From Halobaculum sp. MBLA0147 (GTDB taxonomy: Archaea; Halobacteriota; Halobacteria; Halobacteriales; Haloferacaceae): a stretch of 64,000 nucleotides of DNA. The translations under genes were made by a program, and so were the position numbers. Positions within the stretch are counted from its first letter, which is position 1; each line of letters starts with the position of its first letter. Under the pieces are notes generated by a model. That model was not told where the DNA came from, did no database searches, and was given only the letters and a program-made list of their open reading frames with translations. Of this stretch, positions 1 through 7,888 are shown one piece after another. The stretch spans positions 124,001 through 188,000 of the forward strand of contig NZ_JBGKAD010000003.1 of NCBI RefSeq assembly GCF_041361345.1, given 5' to 3'.

Positions 1-355
1 TCAACACGCCGGCGAAGCCGATCACGATCATCGCCGCGTCGACCGCGACCGTGGCCGCGATCGCCCGCCGCGACGCCCCAGCCACGTAGGCGACGTAGCC
101 GATCAACACCGGCGTCGTCACCAGCCAGTCGACGTACCGCGGCACGGGAACTGCGACACCCGAGACCGTGATCGTCCCCACACCCGCGGCCATCAGCGCG
201 TACGCCACCGCGGCGGCACCGGGGATCACGAGCAGCCACGCGAACTGCCCCGCCTCGCGGTCGGTGTCGTCGGCGGTCCAGAGGCGCCACCAGATCCCGA
301 CCCCGACGAGCATCCCGACAGCACCGACCGCCAGCGCGACGGTCTGTGCGGTCAC
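1..355 (-). CDS. sop2: sensory rhodopsin II, N-terminal part (cut by window edge)
   Basis: About 118 codons of a retinal-binding seven-helix photoreceptor are visible; the rest lies left of the window. Seen: a first helix with GMLVG, then AAVAYALMAAGVG, then PRYVDWLVTTP. This last motif matches helix C of Natronomonas sensory rhodopsin II (PRYIDWILTTP), including the Schiff-base counter-ion Asp and the Thr pair. The retinal lysine is beyond the edge. The GTG start at 355 overlaps the stop of the upstream transducer gene by 4 bp (GTGA), the usual tight coupling of receptor and transducer. Known of the family: blue-light photophobic receptor working as a 2:2 complex with HtrII. A proton pump is less likely given the adjacent transducer. 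Sure of the family, fairly sure of subtype II. Confidence 0.9.
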   Translation of the reverse strand, partial: MTAQTVALAVGAVGMLVGVGIWWRLWTADDTDREAGQFAWLLVIPGAAAVAYALMAAGVGTITVSGVAVPVPRYVDWLVTTPVLIGYVAYVAGASRRAIAATVAVDAAMIVIGFAGVL

Positions 356-1977
356 CACGAGCGCTCACCCCCGTCGGACCGCACCACTGCGTCCGGTCCG
401 CCCGAACTCGGCGCGGGGGTGTCGTCTGGACCCCTACCCGGTGCGCTGCCACCGCCCTCGTCCGGTCCGTCACTCACTGCCTCGGCGTCCACCTCGAAGG
501 CGTCGAGACGGTCGGCCAACTGCTCCGTCTGCGTCTCGAACTCCTCCGAGCGGGTGATCACGTCTGCGACCGCGTCGCCCGCCACTTCGGTCGCCGAGAC
601 GATGTCCTCGGTCGCGTCACTCACCTGGTCGCCGACGGCGGCGACGCGGTCGACCTTCGTGGTGAGCCGTTGGGTCGTCTCCGCCTGTTCGTCCGTCGCA
701 CCGCTGATCTCGCCGACGCCGTCGTCGATCCGGGCGACGGACTCGGAGATCGTCTCGATCTGGGTGACCGCCTCGCGGGTCGTCTCGACACCCTCGGTGA
801 GTGACTCGTTGGTGGTCGCGATCTGGTCCGTCGCCGCCCGCGTCTCCTCGCGCAACTCGTCGATCGTCTCGCCGATGGCGTCCGCCTGCTCGCCGGTCTC
901 CTCGGCGAGACTCTTCACCTCGTCGGCGACGACGGCGAACCCGTCGCCCGCGTCGCCGCCACCGCCGCCGTCGCCGCCGGCGCGTGCAGCCTCGATGGAG
1001 GCGTTCAACGCCAGCATGTTCGTCTGGTCGGCGATGTCGGCGATGATCTCCACGACCTCCGTGATCTCGGCGGTGCGCTCGTCGACGCGCTCGATCCGCT
1101 GGACGGCGTCGGCCATCTCTCGTTGGACGGTCTCGACCGTCTCGATGGCGGTCGTCGCCGCCTCCTGCGCCTCCGTCGCCGCGTCCGCGGCGGACTCGGC
1201 GTCGCGTGCCACCTCGTCCGTGGTCGCCGCGATCTCCTCGGCGGTCGCCGAGAGGTCGTTCATCTCCGCGGTCGCCTCCTCCAGTTGCTCGCGTTGGTCG
1301 TCGACCGCCGACAGCGTCTCGCGCGTCGCGTCGGCGACCGCCCCAGCCTCCTCGTCGATCTGCTCGGCGGCGACTCGCACCTCGGCCGAGCCGTCCGCGA
1401 CCGTGTCGGCGAAACCAGACACGTCGCCGAGTGCGTCCTCCAGCTCGTCGACGGTGGCGTTGAACTGCTCGCCGATCACCTCCATCGCGGTCGACTCCGT
1501 CGTGGCGTCGACGCTGGTCACGTCGACGCGCTGTGAGAGGTCACCCGTCGCCGCGGCGGCCATCGTCTCCGCGTACTGTTCGGCGATGGCCTGATGTTGT
1601 GCGGCGATCTCGTCGGCCTCCTCGCGTGCCGCTTGCGCCTCCTCGCGGGCCCGCTCGGCCGCCTCGATCCGGTCGGCCAGCGTCTGACGCATCCGCTCGA
1701 CCGACGCCGCCGTCCGTCCGAACTCGTCGCTACGTGTCGTCTCGACGCGTGTCTCTAACTCGCCGTCGGCGATCGCCGCCGTCCGGCGTTCGAGGAACCG
1801 CAGCGTCGCCAGTGTCGTCGTCCCGGTGATCGACCCGAGTACCAGGAGTCCGACCAGCCCCGCCAACACCGTCGCGGCGACGCTGTCCGTCACGACCCCG
1901 GTCGCCAGGATCACCGCCCCGACGCCGAGGTACCCGGTCGCGAGCTTCGCGCCGTACCGGTCCCGAACGAGTGTCAT
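352..1977 (-). CDS. htr2: sensory rhodopsin II transducer (HtrII-type methyl-accepting protein)
   Basis: 541 residues. Two membrane helices (about 12-30 and 34-60) are joined by a very short external loop, so there is no extracellular sensor domain, as in transducers that read a rhodopsin partner. HAMP segments follow (about 61-115 and 130-190), then the long coiled-coil signalling domain with the hairpin tip DQTNMLALNASIEAARA (317-333) and FAVVADEV. The tip is followed by a Gly/Asp-rich insert at 334-345. ATG at 1977 is chosen because upstream codons look non-coding and GGAGG lies about 10 nt before it; a TTTAGG stretch near 2016 may be the TATA element. The stop overlaps sop2. Role: passes the light signal to CheA/CheW at the membrane. 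Its C-terminal tail is a disordered Gly/Pro/Asp stretch. Confidence 0.92.
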   Translation of the reverse strand: MTLVRDRYGAKLATGYLGVGAVILATGVVTDSVAATVLAGLVGLLVLGSITGTTTLATLRFLERRTAAIADGELETRVETTRSDEFGRTAASVERMRQTLADRIEAAERAREEAQAAREEADEIAAQHQAIAEQYAETMAAAATGDLSQRVDVTSVDATTESTAMEVIGEQFNATVDELEDALGDVSGFADTVADGSAEVRVAAEQIDEEAGAVADATRETLSAVDDQREQLEEATAEMNDLSATAEEIAATTDEVARDAESAADAATEAQEAATTAIETVETVQREMADAVQRIERVDERTAEITEVVEIIADIADQTNMLALNASIEAARAGGDGGGGGDAGDGFAVVADEVKSLAEETGEQADAIGETIDELREETRAATDQIATTNESLTEGVETTREAVTQIETISESVARIDDGVGEISGATDEQAETTQRLTTKVDRVAAVGDQVSDATEDIVSATEVAGDAVADVITRSEEFETQTEQLADRLDAFEVDAEAVSDGPDEGGGSAPGRGPDDTPAPSSGGPDAVVRSDGGERSW

Positions 1978-2235
1978 CGTCTCGTAGCCTCCGTGTGAAC
2001 TATCCACAACACACCTAAAGGCTCTTTGGGGCTCGTTATCAGCCTGTAGAACCACACCCGTCCCGATCTCGACGGAGCGAGGGTAGTACGAGTGCTCCTG
2101 AAGGATCACTTCCCAGATTCACACACCGGTGTGACCCGAGTCTCACTCCGCGAGTACCCGACGGGCGACCGCCGGTAGTTCACTTGGCGTGCAATGCCGT
2201 CGGGAGCGGTACCTCTCGGGTTCGGCCCTCTCGTG

Positions 2236-3282
2236 TCAGTCCCAGGGCTTCACGAGCACCTTGATCGCCTCGCGGTTCGACATCGCCTCGTAGCCGTCCG
2301 GCACGCCATCCAAGTCGACGGTCTCGGTGAAGATCGGCGCTGGATCGAGGGTGCCGCCGAGCACGTCCGCCATCAGCTCCTCGGCGTACGCGCGGACCGG
2401 CGCGACGCCGCCGGCGAGCGTGATGTTCGGCCCGAAGAAGTCGAACAGGTCCAGTCCCTCGCTCATCCCGTGGGGAACGCCGACGTAGCCGATCGTCCCG
2501 CCGGGGCGGCAGACTGTCGTCGCGGTCTCCATCGCGGAGGCGGCTCCGACACACTCCAGTACGTGGTCGACGCCGCCGTCGGTCGCCGCCAGCGCGGCCT
2601 CCCCGTCGTCCGTGTCGCCGCCGCCGACGACGATGTCCGTCGCGCCGAACTCTTCGGCGAGTTCGAGGCGGTCCTCGTGGTGGCCGACGGCGACGATCCG
2701 GCGCGCGCCGAGTCGCCGCGCGGCGAGGACGCCACACAGTCCGACCGCGCCGTCGCCGATCACGACACAGTCGTCGCCTGCCTCGACACCCGCGGAGACG
2801 GCGGCGTGGTGACCCGTCCCCATCACGTCCGTCAGGGGGAGTAGGGACCGCAGCGTCTCCTCGTCGTCGGCGTAGCGGTCCGGCACGCGGACGAGCGTCC
2901 CGTCGGCGTGGCGCGACCGGACGTACTCGCCCTGCCCGCCGCCGTTGTCGCCGCTCCACCCGTCGCCGTTCACACACGAGGTGTGGAGTCCCTTCCGACA
3001 GAACTCACACTGGCCACAACTGATCCGGAACGGTGCCAACACCCGGTCCCCCGGCTGGACGCGTGTCACGTCGTCGCCGACCTCCTCAACGACCCCCATC
3101 GGCTCGTGGCCCACGCGCGAGCCGGCGTCCCGGTCGCTGTCGCCCTCGTAGAACCACAGGTCCGACCCACACACAGCCGTGTGGGTCACCTTCACGATGG
3201 CGTCCGTCGGTTCCTCGATCTCCGGTTTCGGGACCTCCTCGACGCGGATGTCGCCGGGGCCGTGGTAGACTGCTGCTCTCAC
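2236..3282 (-). CDS. zinc-dependent alcohol dehydrogenase (medium-chain family)
   Basis: 348 residues, normal for the family. Catalytic zinc ligands are seen in AVCGSDLW (Cys) and GHEPMG (His-Glu). The structural-zinc loop CGQCEFCRKGLHTSC has all four cysteines. The Rossmann nucleotide-binding turn is GDGAVGLCG. Reaction class: NAD(P)-dependent oxidation of an alcohol or polyol; the substrate cannot be read from sequence. GTG at 3282 fits the family N-terminus (VRAAVYHGPGDIRVEEV); longer in-frame upstream codons look like untranslated leader. It stands alone between a chemosensory pair and a small membrane protein. A threonine or sorbitol dehydrogenase-like substrate is equally possible. Confidence 0.88.
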   Translation of the reverse strand: MRAAVYHGPGDIRVEEVPKPEIEEPTDAIVKVTHTAVCGSDLWFYEGDSDRDAGSRVGHEPMGVVEEVGDDVTRVQPGDRVLAPFRISCGQCEFCRKGLHTSCVNGDGWSGDNGGGQGEYVRSRHADGTLVRVPDRYADDEETLRSLLPLTDVMGTGHHAAVSAGVEAGDDCVVIGDGAVGLCGVLAARRLGARRIVAVGHHEDRLELAEEFGATDIVVGGGDTDDGEAALAATDGGVDHVLECVGAASAMETATTVCRPGGTIGYVGVPHGMSEGLDLFDFFGPNITLAGGVAPVRAYAEELMADVLGGTLDPAPIFTETVDLDGVPDGYEAMSNREAIKVLVKPWD

Positions 3283-3445
3283 GCACGGATCCTCGGGCGG
3301 CACCGGGAAAAGCCGGTCGGAGCCGGCCAGTGTCGGATCGGGGGCCATCGGGATCGGACCGCTGTGGCGGGTCGGACCGGCGTGGGGAGCTGGATCGGCG
3401 GCAGGATCGGATCGAGGCGGACTCGGATCTCGCTGCGGCCCCGAA

Positions 3446-3640
3446 CTACCCGAACGCGCGGTAGACGGCGTAGCCGCCGACGAGCGTCGCGGCGGCGACG
3501 GCGACGGCGGCGGCCCACCGGGGCCCGGTGACGGTCAACACGGTCGCGACGCCGTACCCCACGATCACGGCGAACAACAGCGACCGCGGTGCGGTCGGTC
3601 CCTCCTCGGCGGTCGGATCGTACGGGTCTACGTCGCTCAC
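3446..3640 (-). CDS. small two-helix membrane protein
   Basis: 64 residues starting MSDVDPYDPTAEEGPTAP, an acidic cytosolic head of haloarchaeal style. Two hydrophobic segments follow: about 20-37 (LLFAVIVGYGVATVLTV) and 42-62 (AAAVAVAAATLVGGYAV). No recognised domain. The ATG start and the codon bias support coding. It follows the same direction as the dehydrogenase downstream, but 163 bp separate them. Function unknown. Confidence 0.6.
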   Translation of the reverse strand: MSDVDPYDPTAEEGPTAPRSLLFAVIVGYGVATVLTVTGPRWAAAVAVAAATLVGGYAVYRAFG

Positions 3641-3748
3641 ACACTACCCTCTCGCCGCATGCGACTTGGCTCCACCGGAATCGGGTGTGTTCGTCCAGTT
3701 CCGGTGCTCGGCGACAGGTTCTCGTCGAGTGTGGACGAACGTGTCGAC

Positions 3749-3985
3749 GTGTCCAGTACGATCATCGGGCTCTCGGCGGAGACGAAGCGACTGCTCGACA
3801 CACTGAAACGGGACGACGAGAGCTACGAGGCGGTGATCCGGCGGCTGGCGCTGCGCGACAGGTGGACGGGGTTCGGGGCGTTCGAGGAGGCGGACGCCGA
3901 CGACGCGGCGGCGGGACTCGCGGCGGTTCGCGCGGACCTCGAGGCGGAGTCGGCCGACCGGATCGAGCGACTCGCCGAGCGGTGA
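3749..3985 (+). CDS. VapB-like antitoxin, partner toxin truncated
   Basis: 78 residues. The core IIGLSAETKRLLDTLKRDD..SYEAVIRRLA is the same short N-terminal module as the antitoxin at 4768 (RVSDDTKRMLERLKRDEETFDELLERLA). This is typical of haloarchaeal antitoxins paired with PIN toxins. The acidic C-terminal tail would wrap the toxin. GTG at 3749 is preferred by that alignment; a longer start is possible. The next reading frame begins with a 4-bp GTGA overlap, the normal vapBC coupling, but encodes only a 39-residue remnant. Inferred: DNA-binding autorepressor that has outlived its toxin. Confidence 0.7.
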   Translation: MSSTIIGLSAETKRLLDTLKRDDESYEAVIRRLALRDRWTGFGAFEEADADDAAAGLAAVRADLEAESADRIERLAER

Positions 3986-4101
3986 TCGTCGTGGATACGA
4001 CCCTCGTGGGCGACGACTTTGTCGGCCGAGCGGCCGCTCGCGAGCGTCCGGAACGGTACGAGCGCTCCGTCGGCTCGCCGGGCACGGCCGGATCGGAGTG
4101 A
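3982..4101 (+). pseudogene. vapC (PIN toxin) remnant
   Basis: 39 codons from a GTG that overlaps the antitoxin stop (GTGA). The start VIVVDTTLVGDDFVGR matches the first strand of PIN ribonucleases and keeps the first catalytic Asp. The rest (Arg/Glu/Gly-rich) has no PIN features and stops after one third of the usual length of about 130. The later acidic residues needed for magnesium binding are absent. Inferred to be a dead toxin cut by deletion or frameshift. The 135 bp downstream do not show an obvious PIN C-terminus in any frame. Confidence 0.6.
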
Positions 4102-4236
4102 CGACACTGCGGCTCGACGGGGCTGTCTCCCTCGTGTCGAAGTCGGACACGACCTGCTTGAACGCAGTAACTGGATCGAAGAGTGAAACGAGTGGCGAGC
4201 AGAAAGTACTTGATCTACCGGAGGGCAGTCGACTCC

Positions 4237-4644
4237 GTGCACAGGAGAGCGATACTCGCTGCCGTCGGCGGAGCGATCGGACTCGCCGGTTGCACCGGCG
4301 GCGTGGAGACGACCCTCCGCGTGGAGGTGTTGAACTCGCGTGAGCGGGCGGTCCCCTACGAACTGTCGCTGTCCCGAGGGGGCGAACGGATCGTCACGAC
4401 CACCGACGAGGTCGCCGGCACGAGCGCGGACGACGACGGTGCCGACACGGACGAACTCCGGCTCGGGTTCGACGCGATCCGGACGCGACAGACGTTCGTC
4501 GTCGAGGTGGAGACCGAGACGGCGACGGCACGGAAACCCGTCACACTCTCGTGTCGCGCCCGCGACGGCGGCGCGTACCTCTCGATCAGATTCCACGGCG
4601 ACGAACAGATCATCGTGAAGTCGAGCGACTGTCGCGGCGACTGA
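4237..4644 (+). CDS. small lipoprotein of unknown function
   Basis: 135 residues from GTG 4237. The N-terminus HRRAILAAVGGAIGLAGC carries an Arg-Arg pair, a hydrophobic stretch and a lipobox cysteine, so export and lipid anchoring are likely, probably by the Tat route used by halophiles. The remainder is a beta-rich domain (ETTLRVEVLNSRERAVPYELSLSRGG) that resembles an immunoglobulin-like or DUF-type extracellular domain. One more cysteine pair (SCRA, SSDC) near the end could form a disulfide. An upstream ATG (4183) would give 18 extra residues before the signal, which is less convincing. No partner genes nearby. Confidence 0.65.
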   Translation: MHRRAILAAVGGAIGLAGCTGGVETTLRVEVLNSRERAVPYELSLSRGGERIVTTTDEVAGTSADDDGADTDELRLGFDAIRTRQTFVVEVETETATARKPVTLSCRARDGGAYLSIRFHGDEQIIVKSSDCRGD

Positions 4645-4748
4645 CGACGCGGCCGGGGGCCGTGTGGCAAAGAAACGGACCGATTCCCCGGTCATCGTCC
4701 ACTCCGCCATCGGCACTGCAGACGACTCGTCGAAAGCTAATTATCCTC

Positions 4749-4765
4749 GTATGCACACCGCATAC
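4749..4765. promoter_or_regulatory. inverted repeat in vapBC promoter (operator candidate)
   Basis: Perfect arms GTATGC / GCATAC around a 5-nt spacer. The site ends 2 nt before the GTG start of the antitoxin. An AT-rich TATA-like stretch (TAATTATCC) lies just upstream at about 4738-4746. The position fits an operator through which the toxin-antitoxin complex represses its own transcription. Confidence 0.6.
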
Positions 4766-4767
4766 AC

Positions 4768-4965
4768 GTGAGCACGTCGATCCGCGTCTCCGACGACACG
4801 AAACGGATGCTGGAGCGTCTCAAGCGGGACGAAGAGACGTTCGACGAGTTACTCGAACGGCTCGCCCAGAGTGAGCAGCCGATCGACGTCGGTGCGTGGG
4901 GTGCAGAGCGGGCGGATCGTGCGCGTGATGCCGTACGGCGATCTCGGGAGAGTTTCGAGCAGTGA
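4768..4965 (+). CDS. vapB: VapB-type antitoxin
   Basis: 65 residues starting at GTG. The N-terminal module STSIRVSDDTKRMLERLKRDEETFDELLERLA is the short DNA-binding module seen in haloarchaeal VapB-like proteins; the charged tail (RADRARDAVRRSRESFEQ) probably binds the toxin. The stop overlaps the vapC start by 4 bp. The palindrome at 4749-4765 suggests autoregulation. It is the intact sister of the locus at 3749-4101, only 0.7 kb away. Confidence 0.8.
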   Translation: MSTSIRVSDDTKRMLERLKRDEETFDELLERLAQSEQPIDVGAWGAERADRARDAVRRSRESFEQ

Positions 4966-5354
4966 CGTTCCTCGACTCGTCGATCGTCATCGACATGCTC
5001 GAGGGCGTGCCGGAGGTCGTCGAGTACGTCGAAGACCGCGGCCAGCCCTACCTCACCTCGTCGCTGTGCGTGTTCGAGGTCGTCGACGGTGAAGTCGGCT
5101 CCGGAACCACCGACGTAGACGCGGTCCGGGCGGAGTTCGGTGGTGTCCGGGCGCTCGACCTCGACGAGCAGGTGGCACTGGAGGCGGGCCGGATGCAAGA
5201 CCAGCTGATGGACGACGGTGAACGTATGGCTACGCGTGATCTCCTCGTCGCTGCGACTGCGCGATCTACCGGTGACGAACTCGTCGTCGCCGACGGCGAC
5301 TTCGAGACACGAGTCCTCACGGATCTGATGGACGTGACGAACCTCAGGGAGTAG
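4962..5354 (+). CDS. vapC: VapC toxin, PIN-domain ribonuclease
   Basis: 130 residues, full PIN length. The four acidic positions are visible: Asp5 (FLDSS), Glu39 (CVFEVV), Asp93 (ATRDLLVAATA) and Asp111 (VVADGDF). Known of the family: Mg-dependent endoribonuclease acting on tRNA or rRNA, neutralised by VapB. The GTG start overlaps vapB by GTGA. All key residues are present, so the protein is probably active. Confidence 0.88.
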   Translation: MTFLDSSIVIDMLEGVPEVVEYVEDRGQPYLTSSLCVFEVVDGEVGSGTTDVDAVRAEFGGVRALDLDEQVALEAGRMQDQLMDDGERMATRDLLVAATARSTGDELVVADGDFETRVLTDLMDVTNLRE

Positions 5355-5535
5355 GACCGGGTGGACGTGGGCGGTGAGAGCACACGCCGATCGGCGCAAC
5401 CGAGTCAGTGTCACCGACGGGGTGACGAGACGGGTGGAAACTGTCCCCGAGGAGACGGAACGGGTCGGGAGTGCTGTCGAGAATCCCTCCCGATCCCCGA
5501 GACACGACTCCCGCCCGCTACCGCCTGCTCCCGAC

Positions 5536-6354
5536 TCACTCGTCCGCGAGGAACGGGAAGGTTCCGTCGTCGAACGCGCTCCCGCCCAACGAGGTGACGA
5601 CGCGGTGGGGGAGCAGCCGCGGTGTGAACCCGACGAGTCTGTCCTTCAAGTCCGGGAAGATCACGCGCTCGCCGTCCAGGTGCCCGTTCCACGTCGTCCG
5701 CGCCACGTCGACCGGGTCGTGAGTGAGGCCGTCGTCGACGCCACTCTCGGCCATCCCGCCGCGTTCGACGAACTCCGTGTCGACGGCGGTCGGACAGACG
5801 ACGGAGACGGTGACGCCGAGCGGTTCTAGTTCCGCCGCGACGGCTCGCGAGAAGTGGTTGACGTACGCCTTGCTCGCCGCGTAGACGGCGGTCCGTGGCG
5901 CGGGGTAGTAGCCCGCCGCCGATCCGACGTTGACGACGCCGCCGTGTCTGCGCTCGGCCATCGGCGCCGCGAGTCGTACGGTCAACTCCGTCAGCGCCGT
6001 CGCGTTCACGGTGACCTGGTCGCGGGCAGTCTCCGGATCGGTCTCCGTCGCCGGGCCGTAGGTCGGGAAGCCGGCGCTGTTTATCAGGCGGTCGATCCGG
6101 TGGTCCGTGGCGGCGACGCGGTCGGCCAGCGACGCGGCGCCGTCCGGCTCGGCGAGGTCCTGGGGGAGCACCGTCGCGGCGACGCCGTACTGCTCGCGTG
6201 CCTCGCTCGCGACGGCTTCGAGTTTCGCCTCGCGGCGGGCCGTGAGCACCAGATCGTAGCCGTCGGCGGCGACCTCCAGCGCCAGTGCCGCCCCGATTCC
6301 ACTCGACGCCCCGGTCACGAGCGCCGCGTCTTCGGACTCGGTCGTGGCTGTCAC
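5536..6354 (-). CDS. short-chain dehydrogenase/reductase
   Basis: 272 residues of the classical SDR fold. Cofactor motif TGASSGIG lies near the N-terminus, NSAG is the structural motif, a Ser is in NVGSAAGYY, and the catalytic pair is YAASK. An Arg in TARREAK after the second strand favours NADPH. Substrate unknown; DltE-like/YqjQ-type SDRs look similar. GTG at 6354 puts the cofactor motif about 14 residues in, as expected. The preceding 180 bp (5355-5535) hold no gene I can support. Confidence 0.87.
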   Translation of the reverse strand: MTATTESEDAALVTGASSGIGAALALEVAADGYDLVLTARREAKLEAVASEAREQYGVAATVLPQDLAEPDGAASLADRVAATDHRIDRLINSAGFPTYGPATETDPETARDQVTVNATALTELTVRLAAPMAERRHGGVVNVGSAAGYYPAPRTAVYAASKAYVNHFSRAVAAELEPLGVTVSVVCPTAVDTEFVERGGMAESGVDDGLTHDPVDVARTTWNGHLDGERVIFPDLKDRLVGFTPRLLPHRVVTSLGGSAFDDGTFPFLADE

Positions 6355-6467
6355 GACCCGACGGAGGGACGGCACTCACTTGGTGGTCACGACACGGCGT
6401 GACCGAGGACGACGGCGGGTCGACTGGAGAAACGGTGCGAACTCGAGTTTTCCCGCGGCGTCGTCGG

Positions 6468-7778
6468 TCACTCCGGCGGGCGCAGGAGTGCGGTGGCGAG
6501 ACCGGCGACGGCGAGGACGACCCCCGAGATCCGGAAGGAGGTCGTCCACCCGAGCGAGACGACGAGCAGACTCGCGACGGTGCCGCCGAACACGCTCCCC
6601 CACACCTTCCCGGTGTACAACAGCGCGTAGTTCTCGGAGGAGCGTCGCTGGCCGTAGTACTCCCCGATCAGACTCGGGAACACGGAGAAGGCGGGACTCC
6701 GGAACAGGGCGGCGGCGCCGACCAGCGCCGCGAACGGCCACGCGGCGGCGGCCGCCCCGGCGACCGTGGCGGCGACGAGCGCGACGCCGGAGAGGACGAG
6801 CGACGCCGAGACGGTCCGCACACGTCCGAGCCGGTCCGAGACGCCGCCGACGGTGACGATCCCAGCCGCGTCCGCCGCCGCGACGACGGAGGCGCCGGCA
6901 GTGGCGACCGCCGCCGGCAGCTCCAGCGCGTCGGCGTACGCGACCACCTTGCCGATCAGCATCAGCCCGACGCCGTTGACGACGATCATCACCGCGTACA
7001 GCAACCAGAACTGCCACGTCCGTACCGTCTCGCGCCACTCGTAGGTCCCCGCCGCAGGGGACTCGACGCCGGCGTCTGGCTCCGGCGTATCGCCGTCTCT
7101 CTCGCCTCGGTGGCCGCCGGCGTCGGCCGGTACGTCGTCGGCTCCGTCGCCGTCCGGTTCCGACTCCCCGTCGGCCTCGCCCGCTCCGCCGCCGTCCAAC
7201 GCACTCGCTGGCGGGTCGCGGACGACGACGGCCGCCAGCAGTGCCGCCAGCGCGACGCCGACACCGAGGACGATCAGCGTCTCGGTCAGCGCCGTCTCGA
7301 CACCGCGGCGGACGAGCGGAATCGCGAGGAAACTCACGCCGCTGTACGCCATCGTCACCACCCCGGTCGCGAGTCCGCGCCGCTCCGTGAACCACTTCAC
7401 CGGGGTGTTGACGGCGACGGTGTAGACGACGCCGCTCCCGATTCCACCGAGTGCGTAGGCGGCGTAGACGAACGGGAGCGACTCGGCGAGGGCGGTGCCC
7501 GCGTAGCCGATCGCCAACAGCGGGGTCCCGACGAGCAGCGGGACGCGGGGGCCGTAGCGGTCACGCACCCACCCGGCCGGGAACTGCGAGCCGGACTGGA
7601 ACACGAGGAAGACTGTGAAGACTGTGCCGAGCGCCGTCTCCCCGGTGCCGAGTCGCGCCCCCAGTGGGAGCCGCACGGACGACCAGACGAACTGGTAGGT
7701 GCCAACGGCACCCATCGCAAGCGCCGCGACGGCGACCAGCGTCCACCGCGACACCGGGAGATCCTCGCTCGGGTTCAC
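6468..7778 (-). CDS. MFS transporter, oxalate/formate antiporter-like
   Basis: 436 residues with about 12 hydrophobic segments in two halves. The intracellular loop-2 motif is RDRYGPRVPLL and its repeat in the second half is SDRLGRVRTV, both MFS signatures. The first half resembles OFA-family monocarboxylate carriers (FQSGSQFPAGWVRDRYG, VNTPVKWFTERRGLATG). The central loop (about residues 195-255) is a long Asp/Glu/Gly-rich insert. The GTG at 7778 is chosen as the start nearest the first helix. Probably a carboxylate transporter; substrate is a guess. Confidence 0.8.
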   Translation of the reverse strand: MNPSEDLPVSRWTLVAVAALAMGAVGTYQFVWSSVRLPLGARLGTGETALGTVFTVFLVFQSGSQFPAGWVRDRYGPRVPLLVGTPLLAIGYAGTALAESLPFVYAAYALGGIGSGVVYTVAVNTPVKWFTERRGLATGVVTMAYSGVSFLAIPLVRRGVETALTETLIVLGVGVALAALLAAVVVRDPPASALDGGGAGEADGESEPDGDGADDVPADAGGHRGERDGDTPEPDAGVESPAAGTYEWRETVRTWQFWLLYAVMIVVNGVGLMLIGKVVAYADALELPAAVATAGASVVAAADAAGIVTVGGVSDRLGRVRTVSASLVLSGVALVAATVAGAAAAAWPFAALVGAAALFRSPAFSVFPSLIGEYYGQRRSSENYALLYTGKVWGSVFGGTVASLLVVSLGWTTSFRISGVVLAVAGLATALLRPPE

Positions 7779-7888
7779 GACCACCGAGTGACGACGGAGC
7801 GGAAAGAGCCCCACGAAACGCTCGGCCAGGTCCCCGTCAAGTTCGCACGGACGGGAACTGACTTGCCCCTGGAGCCCGGAGTCGTCAC

